A stretch of 64,000 nucleotides of DNA from an uncultured Alphaproteobacteria bacterium (GTDB lineage Bacteria; Pseudomonadota; Alphaproteobacteria; Rhodobacterales; Rhodobacteraceae), in contig CAJXHI010000001.1 of the NCBI GenBank assembly GCA_913051655.1, positions 62,001 through 126,000 on the forward strand, read 5' to 3'. The notes under the pieces are model-generated. The model worked only from the letters and a program-made list of their open reading frames with translations, ran no database searches and was not told where the DNA came from. Shown here one piece after another: positions 38,741 through 47,051 of this stretch (position 1 is the stretch's first letter; each line of letters starts with the position of its first letter). The position numbers and the translations under genes were made by a program.

Positions 38741-40087
38741 ATGAACTTTGCTTCAGATGGGCTTCGAGAAATACTTAGAGATGCAGTTGCTAAGTATCAC
38801 ATACCTGGGCTTTCGATTGCGGTAGAAAGTGATGGGAAAAAGATCTTTTCTTTGGGGATTGGCGTCGCAAGCAAAACAGAAAATCTTGCAACTTCTTCCA
38901 ACACTATTTTTGGCACGGCCTCTCTTACAAAAATGCTCACGACCTTAATCTTATTGAAAGCAGAAGAAATGAAACTCCTGAAGCTGACCGATAAACTGTC
39001 GTTACACTATCCGAATTTAAAAAAGCTGGATACTTCTAAAGTAAGTATAAGAAATCTTATAAACCATACCACAGGCCTACCTGGGTTGCCAACACGCCAC
39101 CGAGCCACGGACTTAAACAATCCTAATATTAACCCTGGAATGGAATGTGTAAATAACTTTGTTGAATTTTTAAATAATATTGAATTTAACGTCTTAGATA
39201 AGCCGGGTGGCCTATTTAGTTACAGCAATGAGGGCTATTGCTTGTTGGGTGGAATAATTGAACGCATCTTTAATAAATCATTCGAAAAAGTAGCAGAGCA
39301 AGTAGTGCTCAAACCACTAAAAATGAACCACAGTTTTATAGGAAATAATAAGAATGGCAGATTTAAAGAAATAGCTGAGCCTGTAACTCATTGGAAACAA
39401 AATTTTACGACTTCAAAAACCGAGTATTGGGACTCTCCGCTATTTTATCCGGCCGGTGGTCTTATGTCTTCCGCAAAAGATATTATTAAACTTAGTTCCG
39501 CACTCTATGGTGCGTCCAATTTTTTGAAATATGAACAATTTAAGCAAGTCACGCTTGATCCAATTCCCGTGGCCTCACGCCACAAACGATATTTTGCTTA
39601 TGGATTAGGCACCGAGATTGAGTATGTCGACAGACAAAGAACATTGTTGTGGCATACTGGACAACGGCCTGGTATATCAAGTTTTGTTGGCCGCTTGGTT
39701 CAAGACCGTCTGTCTGTGGCCGTGCTGGCAAATATTTCTGACGCCCCGGCTGCAAAAATTGGACGAAGAGTTTTTTCATTCTTATATTGTAACGACAAGA
39801 GTTTTGTGCACCTAAATAGGCGACAAACGACCATAAATCCAAATATTAATGAGAGAAGTTACGAAAGACTTATAGGTACATATGGTTCTAGTGAAGTTGG
39901 GAAATATCACATCCGCTTAAGAGGTAAAAAAATTCTGATGAAATTTGTATGTTCAGAAAAAGAAATGGACTTCCATGAGGATTATAGCGGTATAGTTGGC
40001 AATCAAACATTTAAATTCATATTTAAAGAAAAGGAAGATCCATATGCATTGGCTCTTGATCTGCGGATCTTGCCTAGATTAGCATGA
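38741..40087 (+). CDS. Penicillin-binding-like serine hydrolase (beta-lactamase class C fold)
   Basis: A 448-residue protein from ATG 38741 (an in-frame TTG is at 38729). The nucleophile motif is Ser61-L-T-Lys64, the second motif is Tyr161-S-Asn163, and the third is His305-T-Gly307 in place of KTG. A C-terminal domain of about 100 residues follows. No signal peptide is visible, so it may act in the cytosol. Relatives include D-aminopeptidases, esterases and transpeptidase-like hydrolases. In this D-amino-acid setting a D-aminopeptidase role is attractive but unproven. Confidence 0.82.
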   Translation: MNFASDGLREILRDAVAKYHIPGLSIAVESDGKKIFSLGIGVASKTENLATSSNTIFGTASLTKMLTTLILLKAEEMKLLKLTDKLSLHYPNLKKLDTSKVSIRNLINHTTGLPGLPTRHRATDLNNPNINPGMECVNNFVEFLNNIEFNVLDKPGGLFSYSNEGYCLLGGIIERIFNKSFEKVAEQVVLKPLKMNHSFIGNNKNGRFKEIAEPVTHWKQNFTTSKTEYWDSPLFYPAGGLMSSAKDIIKLSSALYGASNFLKYEQFKQVTLDPIPVASRHKRYFAYGLGTEIEYVDRQRTLLWHTGQRPGISSFVGRLVQDRLSVAVLANISDAPAAKIGRRVFSFLYCNDKSFVHLNRRQTTINPNINERSYERLIGTYGSSEVGKYHIRLRGKKILMKFVCSEKEMDFHEDYSGIVGNQTFKFIFKEKEDPYALALDLRILPRLA

Positions 40088-40261
40088 TAACAGAATACAA
40101 ATTTATACATATGTAATTTCGGCATAAAACTATATTGAAGCGGCATTTTACAAGTTTTAAATGCAATCATAAGTTTAACTCAATAAAATATTTGTGAATT
40201 TTGGTTATAAAAATTTACCAGATTATGCACGTTTAAAATATAAATGTCCTTAGGAAAAAAA

Positions 40262-41824
40262 ATGGATGAAATTATAGGCTCAAACATGAAGAAAGTGCCT
40301 AATGTAGCGATCTTGGGATTTTCTCTCGAATCTAATAGGCAAGCGCCAATTTCAGAGCGCACCGCTTTTATAGAAAATTTATACTTGAATTCATCCGATA
40401 TAAAAAAAGAGTTGGATGGCGATATGGCTGGATTACCAGTAACTGTCCAAGGTTTTTGTTCTCGGATGGATGCCATAGGACGTTGGACGCCTGTACCCAT
40501 TTTAATTGCAGAGGCCCCGCCAGGAGGACCAGCAGAAAACTCATTTTTTGAGGATATGTTGCAAGAAATGCGAAAAGGTTTGTTATCAGAAAGTTCTGTT
40601 GATGCTGTTTATATAAGTGAGCACGGTGCTGGATTGACAACAGAGGATGACGATGCCGATGGCGCCGTCTTTGAAATGGTACGAACAGCCGTAGGACCAG
40701 ATGTTCCAATTGTGGCAACACTAGATTTACACGGCCATGTAACGCCCAAAATGCTCTCCAATGTCGACGTGATGGTAGCTTTCAAAACAAACCCGCATGT
40801 TGATCAATTCGAGAGGGGCTGTGAGGCCGCAAACATCATAGAATCAAGGCTTAATGGCTTGCAGATAAGTAGTGCTTTGGTAAAAGTTCCAATGATTAGT
40901 CCAGCAGTGAGTCTTTTGACAGCCAGCGGTCCTTATGCAGATCTTATAGAATACGGACAAACTTTATTAAATGATCAATTCGTCAACATATCAATTTTAG
41001 CTGGTTTCGCGCCTGCAGATGCCTCTACAAATGGGATGTCAGTTGTAGTAACTACTAAAGGCTCAAATAAACAAAGCAAACTTTTAGCGCAGGATACAGC
41101 TAATCTTATTGCAAAACGGGCTTGGGCAGATCGGCATAGTTACAAAGCAAGCCTTATTGATCCTCAAAAAATGATAAATCTATGCAAAGAAGTTTCTGAA
41201 AATCCCAATAAACCTAGTATAATTATAGCAGATGTAGCCGACAACCCGGGAGGCGGTGGTAGGGGAAACACGGCTTTTGCACTGAAAGCCCTTTTAAATG
41301 CTGGAATAAAGCATGCTACAGTCGGCATGATTGTGGATCCAGAATTGGCAAAAGAAGCGCACAAAATTGGAGAGGGCCAAAGTTTTCAAGCAATTTTTAA
41401 TCGGAGCGAAACAACTAAATTCTCTGACACATGGCAAACTCAAGCAACTGTGTTGAAACTAATAAAAGGTAGTTGTGTTGGAAGGAGGGGTATCTACAAA
41501 GGTCGTAGGATGAACTTGGGGCTATGCGCTCTACTTGCGATAAATGAAGTGAAGGTGATAATTTCAACTGCGAGACATCAATTAGCAGATCCAATTTTTG
41601 TGGAAAGGTTTGGAATTAACATAAGTTCATTACGTATTTTAGTTGTAAAATCACGTGGCCATTTCAGAGCTGGATTCGATGAAACACACGCTCCATCAGA
41701 AATTTATGAGGTCGATTTTCCCGGCCTTACCTCACCCCTGATTGAAAAGCTTGATCTGAAAAATGTTAAACGGCCAATCTTCCCACTGGATGGCGATATG
41801 GAATGGAATGTCCCCGTTCGTTGA
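40262..41824 (+). CDS. MlrC-family (M81) metallopeptidase
   Basis: A 520-residue protein; ATG 40262 follows TTAGGAAAAAAA, with ATG 40244 and 40286 as alternatives. It has the DUF1485 N-terminal half and the MlrC C-terminal half. Likely zinc ligands are His121 in SEHGAG, Asp155 and His157 in DLHGH; ADNPGGGGRGNT and VKSRGHFRAGF are also family-like. MlrC of microcystin degraders hydrolyses the linear tetrapeptide product; most family members have unknown substrates. Beside D-aminoacylase and a peptide importer it probably cleaves an unusual peptide or amide bond. Confidence 0.85.
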   Translation: MDEIIGSNMKKVPNVAILGFSLESNRQAPISERTAFIENLYLNSSDIKKELDGDMAGLPVTVQGFCSRMDAIGRWTPVPILIAEAPPGGPAENSFFEDMLQEMRKGLLSESSVDAVYISEHGAGLTTEDDDADGAVFEMVRTAVGPDVPIVATLDLHGHVTPKMLSNVDVMVAFKTNPHVDQFERGCEAANIIESRLNGLQISSALVKVPMISPAVSLLTASGPYADLIEYGQTLLNDQFVNISILAGFAPADASTNGMSVVVTTKGSNKQSKLLAQDTANLIAKRAWADRHSYKASLIDPQKMINLCKEVSENPNKPSIIIADVADNPGGGGRGNTAFALKALLNAGIKHATVGMIVDPELAKEAHKIGEGQSFQAIFNRSETTKFSDTWQTQATVLKLIKGSCVGRRGIYKGRRMNLGLCALLAINEVKVIISTARHQLADPIFVERFGINISSLRILVVKSRGHFRAGFDETHAPSEIYEVDFPGLTSPLIEKLDLKNVKRPIFPLDGDMEWNVPVR

Positions 41825-42159
41825 GATAGTGATTATTAAATAATTCTGACATTTACTTGATTAAACTTTAAATTCTGAATTTCTCCTTAACATTCTTTAT
41901 ATCGTAACAATTAAGAATTTATAATTTTCAGTTTTAAGGATAATTGAAGACTCCAAGCGTCAATTCTAAGTTTTTTGAAAATAGGCATAATTAAATACCT
42001 TAATGATTTTAATAAAAACAAGTATTGCAGAATAATATTTGTTTGGTTTAATTTGAAATTGGAAGGGTTTTGTTATACCGCACTACAAATTTACTTTTAC
42101 AAAAATCCGTACCAAATAAAAAAGCTATCGGCCTGAAAACTATAAGGTGGGGCCTGAAA
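41825..42159. other. Intergenic AT-rich stretch
   Basis: About 335 bases before the LysR gene. No gene, RNA or clear terminator is seen. The open frame from 42070 to 42159 is an upstream extension of the LysR frame without coding character. Confidence 0.4.
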
Positions 42160-43074
42160 ATGAATTTTAAATTAATTGAAGACTTTATCAGTCTAGCGGA
42201 GACTAAAAATTTTTCGAAGTCGGCTAAATTGCGAAATGTAACACAACCAGCATTCAGCAGAAGGATTCAGCAACTAGAAAACTGGGTGGGTTTTCCTTTG
42301 ATCGATAGGTCTTCTTACCCAACGAAACTTACACCTGCTGGGAAGATTTTTCACGATACCGCAGAAGCTTCAATCAATGCAATCAAAGAGACAAAGCTTC
42401 TTCTAAGGAGCGAAAAAAGAAATCAAAAAAATATTATCCGCTTCTCTGCACCCTACACAATTTCATCATATTTTTTACCAAAATGGTTAACCAAAATAAA
42501 ATCTGCGGTAGGGGGCATTAACGCAAAACTCAATGCAAATTTTTCTTACGACCATTTTGATGACCTCATTAAAAAAAAATGTGACTTCTTGATTTGTCAT
42601 TATCATCAAGCTTCACCGTATCCACTGAATGAAACTGAATATGAGTATAAAATTCTTGGAATAGACAAGCTCATACCAGTTTCTGCTACCGACAATTTTG
42701 GTATTGCCATCCACTCTCTATCATTTGTGAAAAATACTGAGACTAATTTTCTATCGTACCCTAAAGACTCATACCTTGGAAAGGTAATCAATCATAAAAT
42801 TTCTTCTAGTAAAGAGAAACTATTTCTTAATAAAGTTTATGAAAGTGCGACTACTGATTCTATAAAGAGAATGGCGCTGGAAGGGCATGGTTTGGCCTGG
42901 TTACCCCACTCTTGCATAAAGGAAGAAATCTCGCAAAAAAAATTGATAAGTTATGGCGACAGATCTTGGATGACAAACCTAGAAATTCGCATTTATAAAT
43001 CAAGAGATAACTTAGGTAATAAAATAGACAATCTTTGGTCGGTAATACCTGAAAAAAATCCAACAGCTATTTGA
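42160..43074 (+). CDS. LysR-family transcriptional regulator
   Basis: A 304-residue LysR protein from ATG 42160 (AAGGTGG ribosome site). The N-terminal helix-turn-helix reads FISLAETKNFSKSAKLRNV, TQPAFSRRIQQLENWVG, PTKLTPAGKIFHDTA. The effector domain is present to the end. It lies in the middle of the peptide/D-amino-acid block in the same direction as the MlrC and D-aminoacylase genes and is the only regulator there, so it is the natural candidate for controlling the block. AT-rich codon use matches its neighbours. Confidence 0.88.
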   Translation: MNFKLIEDFISLAETKNFSKSAKLRNVTQPAFSRRIQQLENWVGFPLIDRSSYPTKLTPAGKIFHDTAEASINAIKETKLLLRSEKRNQKNIIRFSAPYTISSYFLPKWLTKIKSAVGGINAKLNANFSYDHFDDLIKKKCDFLICHYHQASPYPLNETEYEYKILGIDKLIPVSATDNFGIAIHSLSFVKNTETNFLSYPKDSYLGKVINHKISSSKEKLFLNKVYESATTDSIKRMALEGHGLAWLPHSCIKEEISQKKLISYGDRSWMTNLEIRIYKSRDNLGNKIDNLWSVIPEKNPTAI

Positions 43075-43388
43075 AAAAACTTTAATTCTAAAGGTTGTAC
43101 TAATTTAACATTTCTTAGAAAATTGGCATTGTACAAAAAATTGTACGCTCTATTTTGTCAAAGCTTAAGATACGAAACGAATAATAAAAGAATAAATCAA
43201 AAATGATGAGATTTTGGAGCAAAATTATCCAGACATCGCTAAATTTAAGGGTTTTTGCCCGACTGTAAAAAATTTTTGATAGATAATTTATAATTATGCA
43301 GATTTCGCAGTAAACTTTTAAAAGCATTTCGCTTATAAAATATACTCATTGATATGGCGCTTATGTTGGCAATTCGAGGAGATAACGA
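43075..43388. other. Intergenic stretch between LysR and D-aminoacylase genes
   Basis: About 314 AT-rich bases. It contains a short palindrome TTCTTAGAA near 43112, which could be chance, and a ribosome site GAGGAGATAACG just before ATG 43389. The promoter of the D-aminoacylase gene and a LysR operator would be expected here, but I cannot define them. Confidence 0.35.
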
Positions 43389-44981
43389 ATGCTTGATGTT
43401 CTTATAAAAGATGGGGAAGTTTACGACGGTACTGGTGAACAACCAATAAAAGCGAATATAGCAGTCAAAAATGGTAAGATTGTTGACATAGGTCAATTCA
43501 ACGGAGAAGCTAATAATATCTTAGATGCATCAGGTTTAGTCGTTTGCCCTGGGTTTATTGATCTACACACTCATTCAGACTTCACGCTGGCAGCTAATGG
43601 AAGGGCAGAAAGTCAGGTCCATCAAGGTGTAACAACCGAAGTTGTTGGACAATGTGGTGTATCTTGCGCTCCTGCTAGGACGCAGTCCGATATTGCTCTA
43701 ATGTCTCCCGGCTTCATTGATGGTGCGGTAGAAGCAAATTGGCGTTCTTTCAAAGAGTATCTTGACCATCTGGACAATATCCCATTGGGCGTAAATGTTG
43801 CTGCATTTGTAGGTCATGGAACTATTCATCGCGCGGTTGTCGGAGAAGCTTTGCGGACAGCTAATGAAGACGAAATGGATGAAATGATTGCGCTTCTTGA
43901 TGAAAGTATAGAAGGTGGAGCATACGGTTTTTCAACTGGTTTAGAATATTGGCCTGGCAGCTTAGCTAGCCCTGACCAACTTGCCGATATGGCAAAAATA
44001 GCAGCAAAGCACGATGTTCTATATGCTACTCACGTTCGCAATAGGGATCTTTTTTACGATCTTGGTTTTGGCGAAGCGCTATCCACCGCAAGGGCCGCTG
44101 GTGCAAGACTGCAAATTTCTCACATCCAACCAAAGTTTGGCGCGCCTGAATTTGCAATGCAGCATGCGGTGGATATGTGTGAGCAAGCACGAGGCCATGG
44201 TGTGGACGTGGCGTTTGACGTAATTCCCCATGACTGGTCTCATACACATGTAATGGCCATCCTTCCGCAATGGGCCAGGGAAGGCGGTGTTCAAAAAGTC
44301 CGCGAGCGATTAAATGATCATGAAACACGCGAAAAAATCAAACGCAACCCGCGTCCAATGTGGCGGCTAGTTAACTCAAACGGCTGGCATAAAATTGTGC
44401 TGATGCAGTCTGAGGCGAATAAAGATCTTGTTGGGATGAGCTTCGACGAAATTGGCCGCCGAAAAAATACTCACCCTTATGATGCTGTATTTGATCTTCT
44501 ATTGGAAGAAGACGATGTAAATATGAGCCACTTAATGTGGACATCACAGTCGTTTGAGAATAGTGACATTGAATTAGCCTTACAACAACCACATTGCGCT
44601 GTAATTTCCGATACACAAGCACTTGCGCCTTACGGCTGTCTAAAACACCATATCGGATCCTTATCGGGTTATGGGTGGGCAGCTAGGTATTTGTCACATT
44701 ACGTTCGCGAAAAACAAATTCTTTCGTTACAAGAAGGAATTAGACGTATAACCTCTCTTCCTGCACAACGATTAGGTATTGGTAATCGAGGCACTATTAA
44801 AACTGGTTGCTGTGCCGACATAACAGTATTCGATCCATCTAATATTACCAGCCATGCTAACGTTAATACACCCCGTGAATATGCTACTGGAATTGCACAC
44901 GTTCTGGTCAACGGCGGGATTTCCATGTATGATGGCAAAAGGACTGAGATAGACTCAGGGTCAGTTTTAAGATCACAGTAG
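43389..44981 (+). CDS. N-acyl-D-amino-acid deacylase (D-aminoacylase-type amidohydrolase)
   Basis: A 530-residue amidohydrolase. Motifs: DVLIKDGEVYDGTGE, CPGFIDLHTHSDFTL (metal-binding HxH), TTEVVGQCGVSCAP (the Cys that binds metal in D-aminoacylases), YGFSTGLEYWPG, ISHIQPKFG, and the C-terminal LGIGNRGTIKTGCCADITVF. Members release carboxylate from N-acyl-D-amino acids. Relatives act on D-glutamate or D-aspartate derivatives or dihydroorotase-like rings, so substrate is inferred. It converges on the ABC permease genes. Confidence 0.87.
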   Translation: MLDVLIKDGEVYDGTGEQPIKANIAVKNGKIVDIGQFNGEANNILDASGLVVCPGFIDLHTHSDFTLAANGRAESQVHQGVTTEVVGQCGVSCAPARTQSDIALMSPGFIDGAVEANWRSFKEYLDHLDNIPLGVNVAAFVGHGTIHRAVVGEALRTANEDEMDEMIALLDESIEGGAYGFSTGLEYWPGSLASPDQLADMAKIAAKHDVLYATHVRNRDLFYDLGFGEALSTARAAGARLQISHIQPKFGAPEFAMQHAVDMCEQARGHGVDVAFDVIPHDWSHTHVMAILPQWAREGGVQKVRERLNDHETREKIKRNPRPMWRLVNSNGWHKIVLMQSEANKDLVGMSFDEIGRRKNTHPYDAVFDLLLEEDDVNMSHLMWTSQSFENSDIELALQQPHCAVISDTQALAPYGCLKHHIGSLSGYGWAARYLSHYVREKQILSLQEGIRRITSLPAQRLGIGNRGTIKTGCCADITVFDPSNITSHANVNTPREYATGIAHVLVNGGISMYDGKRTEIDSGSVLRSQ

Positions 44982-45077
44982 TTTAAAAAATTAAATACGA
45001 CCTGTAGATTTATTTGATCTTATTTAGACACAAAATTTGCATTGGATGTCTTTTGTTATTTCCCAAAATTATTACCT

Positions 45078-45917
45078 TCATCGACCGCGTAATTTGGGAT
45101 TAAACGCATCGTTCAAGCCATCACCGATTAGCGCTATGCATAGGACGACTAAGAGAATAGCCAAACCGGGAAATGTAACAGTCCACCAAGCATCGAAAAA
45201 ATAATCACGTGATTGGCCAATCATTTTACCCCAGGTAATAATATCCGGATCCGTCAGACCCAAAAAACTTAGTGCAGCTTCATAAATAATTGTAATCCCA
45301 ACTCTCAGTGTAATAGCAATTATTATCGGCGGCATCGCGTTGGGAAGAATGACTTTCGTTATAATTCGAAAGTTTCGAACTCCAATAGCACGCGACGCAG
45401 TCACAAAATCTTGTTCTTTAAGTTTTAAAAACTCAGCCCTTGTTAATCTTGCCTCTGTAGTCCAAGTGGTTATGGCAATTGCCAATATTACTACCAAGAT
45501 ATCAGACGAAAAAACGGCAACAATTACCATTGCAAATACTAAAGGAGGCAGAACTTGAAAGAACTCTGTTACACGCATCAAGACATTATCTATTAGGCCT
45601 CCATAATAACCAGCCAGCGCTCCAATAGTTATACCGATAAATACCGTAACCAGTGTTGCCGTAGTCGCTATAATCATCGTGGCTTGGGTGCCGTGTATTA
45701 TACCGACAAAAACATCACGACCAAGATAGTCGGAACCCAATATCATTTCTGAACCTGGGCCAGTTAAGGGAGTAGCAACCATTTCGAAAGGGTCAGCAGG
45801 TACTAAGATCGAACCAAATAATCCTATAAAAATGAAAACAACTACAAACAAAAGACCAAATAAAGCCGCACGGTTTGCGCAAAATAATCTGAAAGTTTCT
45901 TTTCTGATCTTGTTCAA
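45078..45917 (-). CDS. Dipeptide/oligopeptide ABC transporter permease (DppC type)
   Basis: A 279-residue permease with a short N-terminal helix and six-segment BPD_transp_1 domain (MILGSDYLGRDVFVGIIHG, then the EAA loop ASRAIGVRNFRIITKVILPNAMP without splitting by more than the usual spacing, and LSFLGLTDPDIITWGKMI). DppC signatures are clear. It follows the DppB-type gene with 55 bases between them. No ATPase gene follows; the fused ATPase is at 35121. Confidence 0.93.
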   Translation of the reverse strand: MNKIRKETFRLFCANRAALFGLLFVVVFIFIGLFGSILVPADPFEMVATPLTGPGSEMILGSDYLGRDVFVGIIHGTQATMIIATTATLVTVFIGITIGALAGYYGGLIDNVLMRVTEFFQVLPPLVFAMVIVAVFSSDILVVILAIAITTWTTEARLTRAEFLKLKEQDFVTASRAIGVRNFRIITKVILPNAMPPIIIAITLRVGITIIYEAALSFLGLTDPDIITWGKMIGQSRDYFFDAWWTVTFPGLAILLVVLCIALIGDGLNDAFNPKLRGR

Positions 45918-45972
45918 AATTTTATCCTTCCAATCTTCAAGATGGGCTTTTGATTTTTTATCCCAAAATTCA

Positions 45973-46944
45973 TCATGTGATTGACTGGATCCTTGGGTCC
46001 ATCCATTTGTAAATCAAATCGGTGATAATATTTGCAACAATAGTAGTAGTGGCGGCCCCAAACAATACACCCAATATTACAGGAAAATCGCGCCTCATAA
46101 TTGATTCATACAACAGTGGTCCCACGCCTGGCAAACTGAATACGGTTTCAACCAAAACTGCACCAGAAAAGACCTGTGCTAATTGTAAACCGGCTAAAGT
46201 TACCACCGGTAAAGAGGCATTTTTCAATGCGTGTTTAAAAATCACTTTGCGCTCTGAAAGCCCTTTCGTTCGCGCAGTTCTGATGTAGTCAGCTCCCATA
46301 ACATCCAGCATTGAAGCTCGGGAAATGCGGCTATAATTAGCCAAGTATAGAACTGCCAAAGTAAATGTTGGCAGAACTAAATGATGGATAATATCCAGAA
46401 TGCGCTCAAGTGGGTCTTCCGGCTCCGGGATAGAGCGAATACCAAAGGCTGGAAACCAAGGAAGGTATAACGCAAAAACCAAAAGCACGATCATACCTAA
46501 CCAAAATACTGGAGTTGCATATCCAAACAAAGAGAATACGGTCACAAAATTACTGAAGAAGCCTTTAGGTTTTATAGCTGCATAAACTCCAAACAAAGTA
46601 CCTAATATAACCGCAAGAACTAAGGCCGATAAGGTCAGCATAAGCGTTGTCGGCAAATGTGATAAGATTAGTTTAGCAACAGGTTCCTCGTAGTAGAATG
46701 AGTAACCTAAGTCGCCAATGCAGACTTGCCCTAAGTACTTTATGAGCTGAATGTAAACAGGCTGATCCAATCCATAGGATTGGCGCAGCCTTGCTGCTAA
46801 TTCAGGATCGCCGCCGCCGGCCTCAGCTAACATCGCATCAACAACGTCACCAGGAGCTGCTTGCAATAGAAAGAAATTCAATACGATCACGCCGAATATA
46901 AGTAGAATTCCCAGCAATATTCTCTGGATAATAGCCTGAATCAT
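45973..46944 (-). CDS. Dipeptide/oligopeptide ABC transporter permease (DppB type)
   Basis: A 323-residue permease: N-terminus IQRILLGILLIFGVIVLNFF, the DppB-specific periplasmic part (AARLRQSYGLDQPVYIQLIK), the EAA segment (YIRTARTKGLSERKVIFKHA) and VETVFSLPGVGPLLYESIMR. It pairs with the DppC-type permease downstream. The binding-protein gene is upstream, about 107 bases away, making an SBP-B-C operon. Confidence 0.94.
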   Translation of the reverse strand: MIQAIIQRILLGILLIFGVIVLNFFLLQAAPGDVVDAMLAEAGGGDPELAARLRQSYGLDQPVYIQLIKYLGQVCIGDLGYSFYYEEPVAKLILSHLPTTLMLTLSALVLAVILGTLFGVYAAIKPKGFFSNFVTVFSLFGYATPVFWLGMIVLLVFALYLPWFPAFGIRSIPEPEDPLERILDIIHHLVLPTFTLAVLYLANYSRISRASMLDVMGADYIRTARTKGLSERKVIFKHALKNASLPVVTLAGLQLAQVFSGAVLVETVFSLPGVGPLLYESIMRRDFPVILGVLFGAATTTIVANIITDLIYKWMDPRIQSIT

Positions 46945-47051
46945 TTTTCTAGAGTGATCTCATTTTGAAATGCCGATGGTTTTTTTGCAGTCGAAAAGTG
47001 AAGCCAAATAAATTGGCTTCACTAAATAGTTATATAAGAGTTTTTGTGCTG

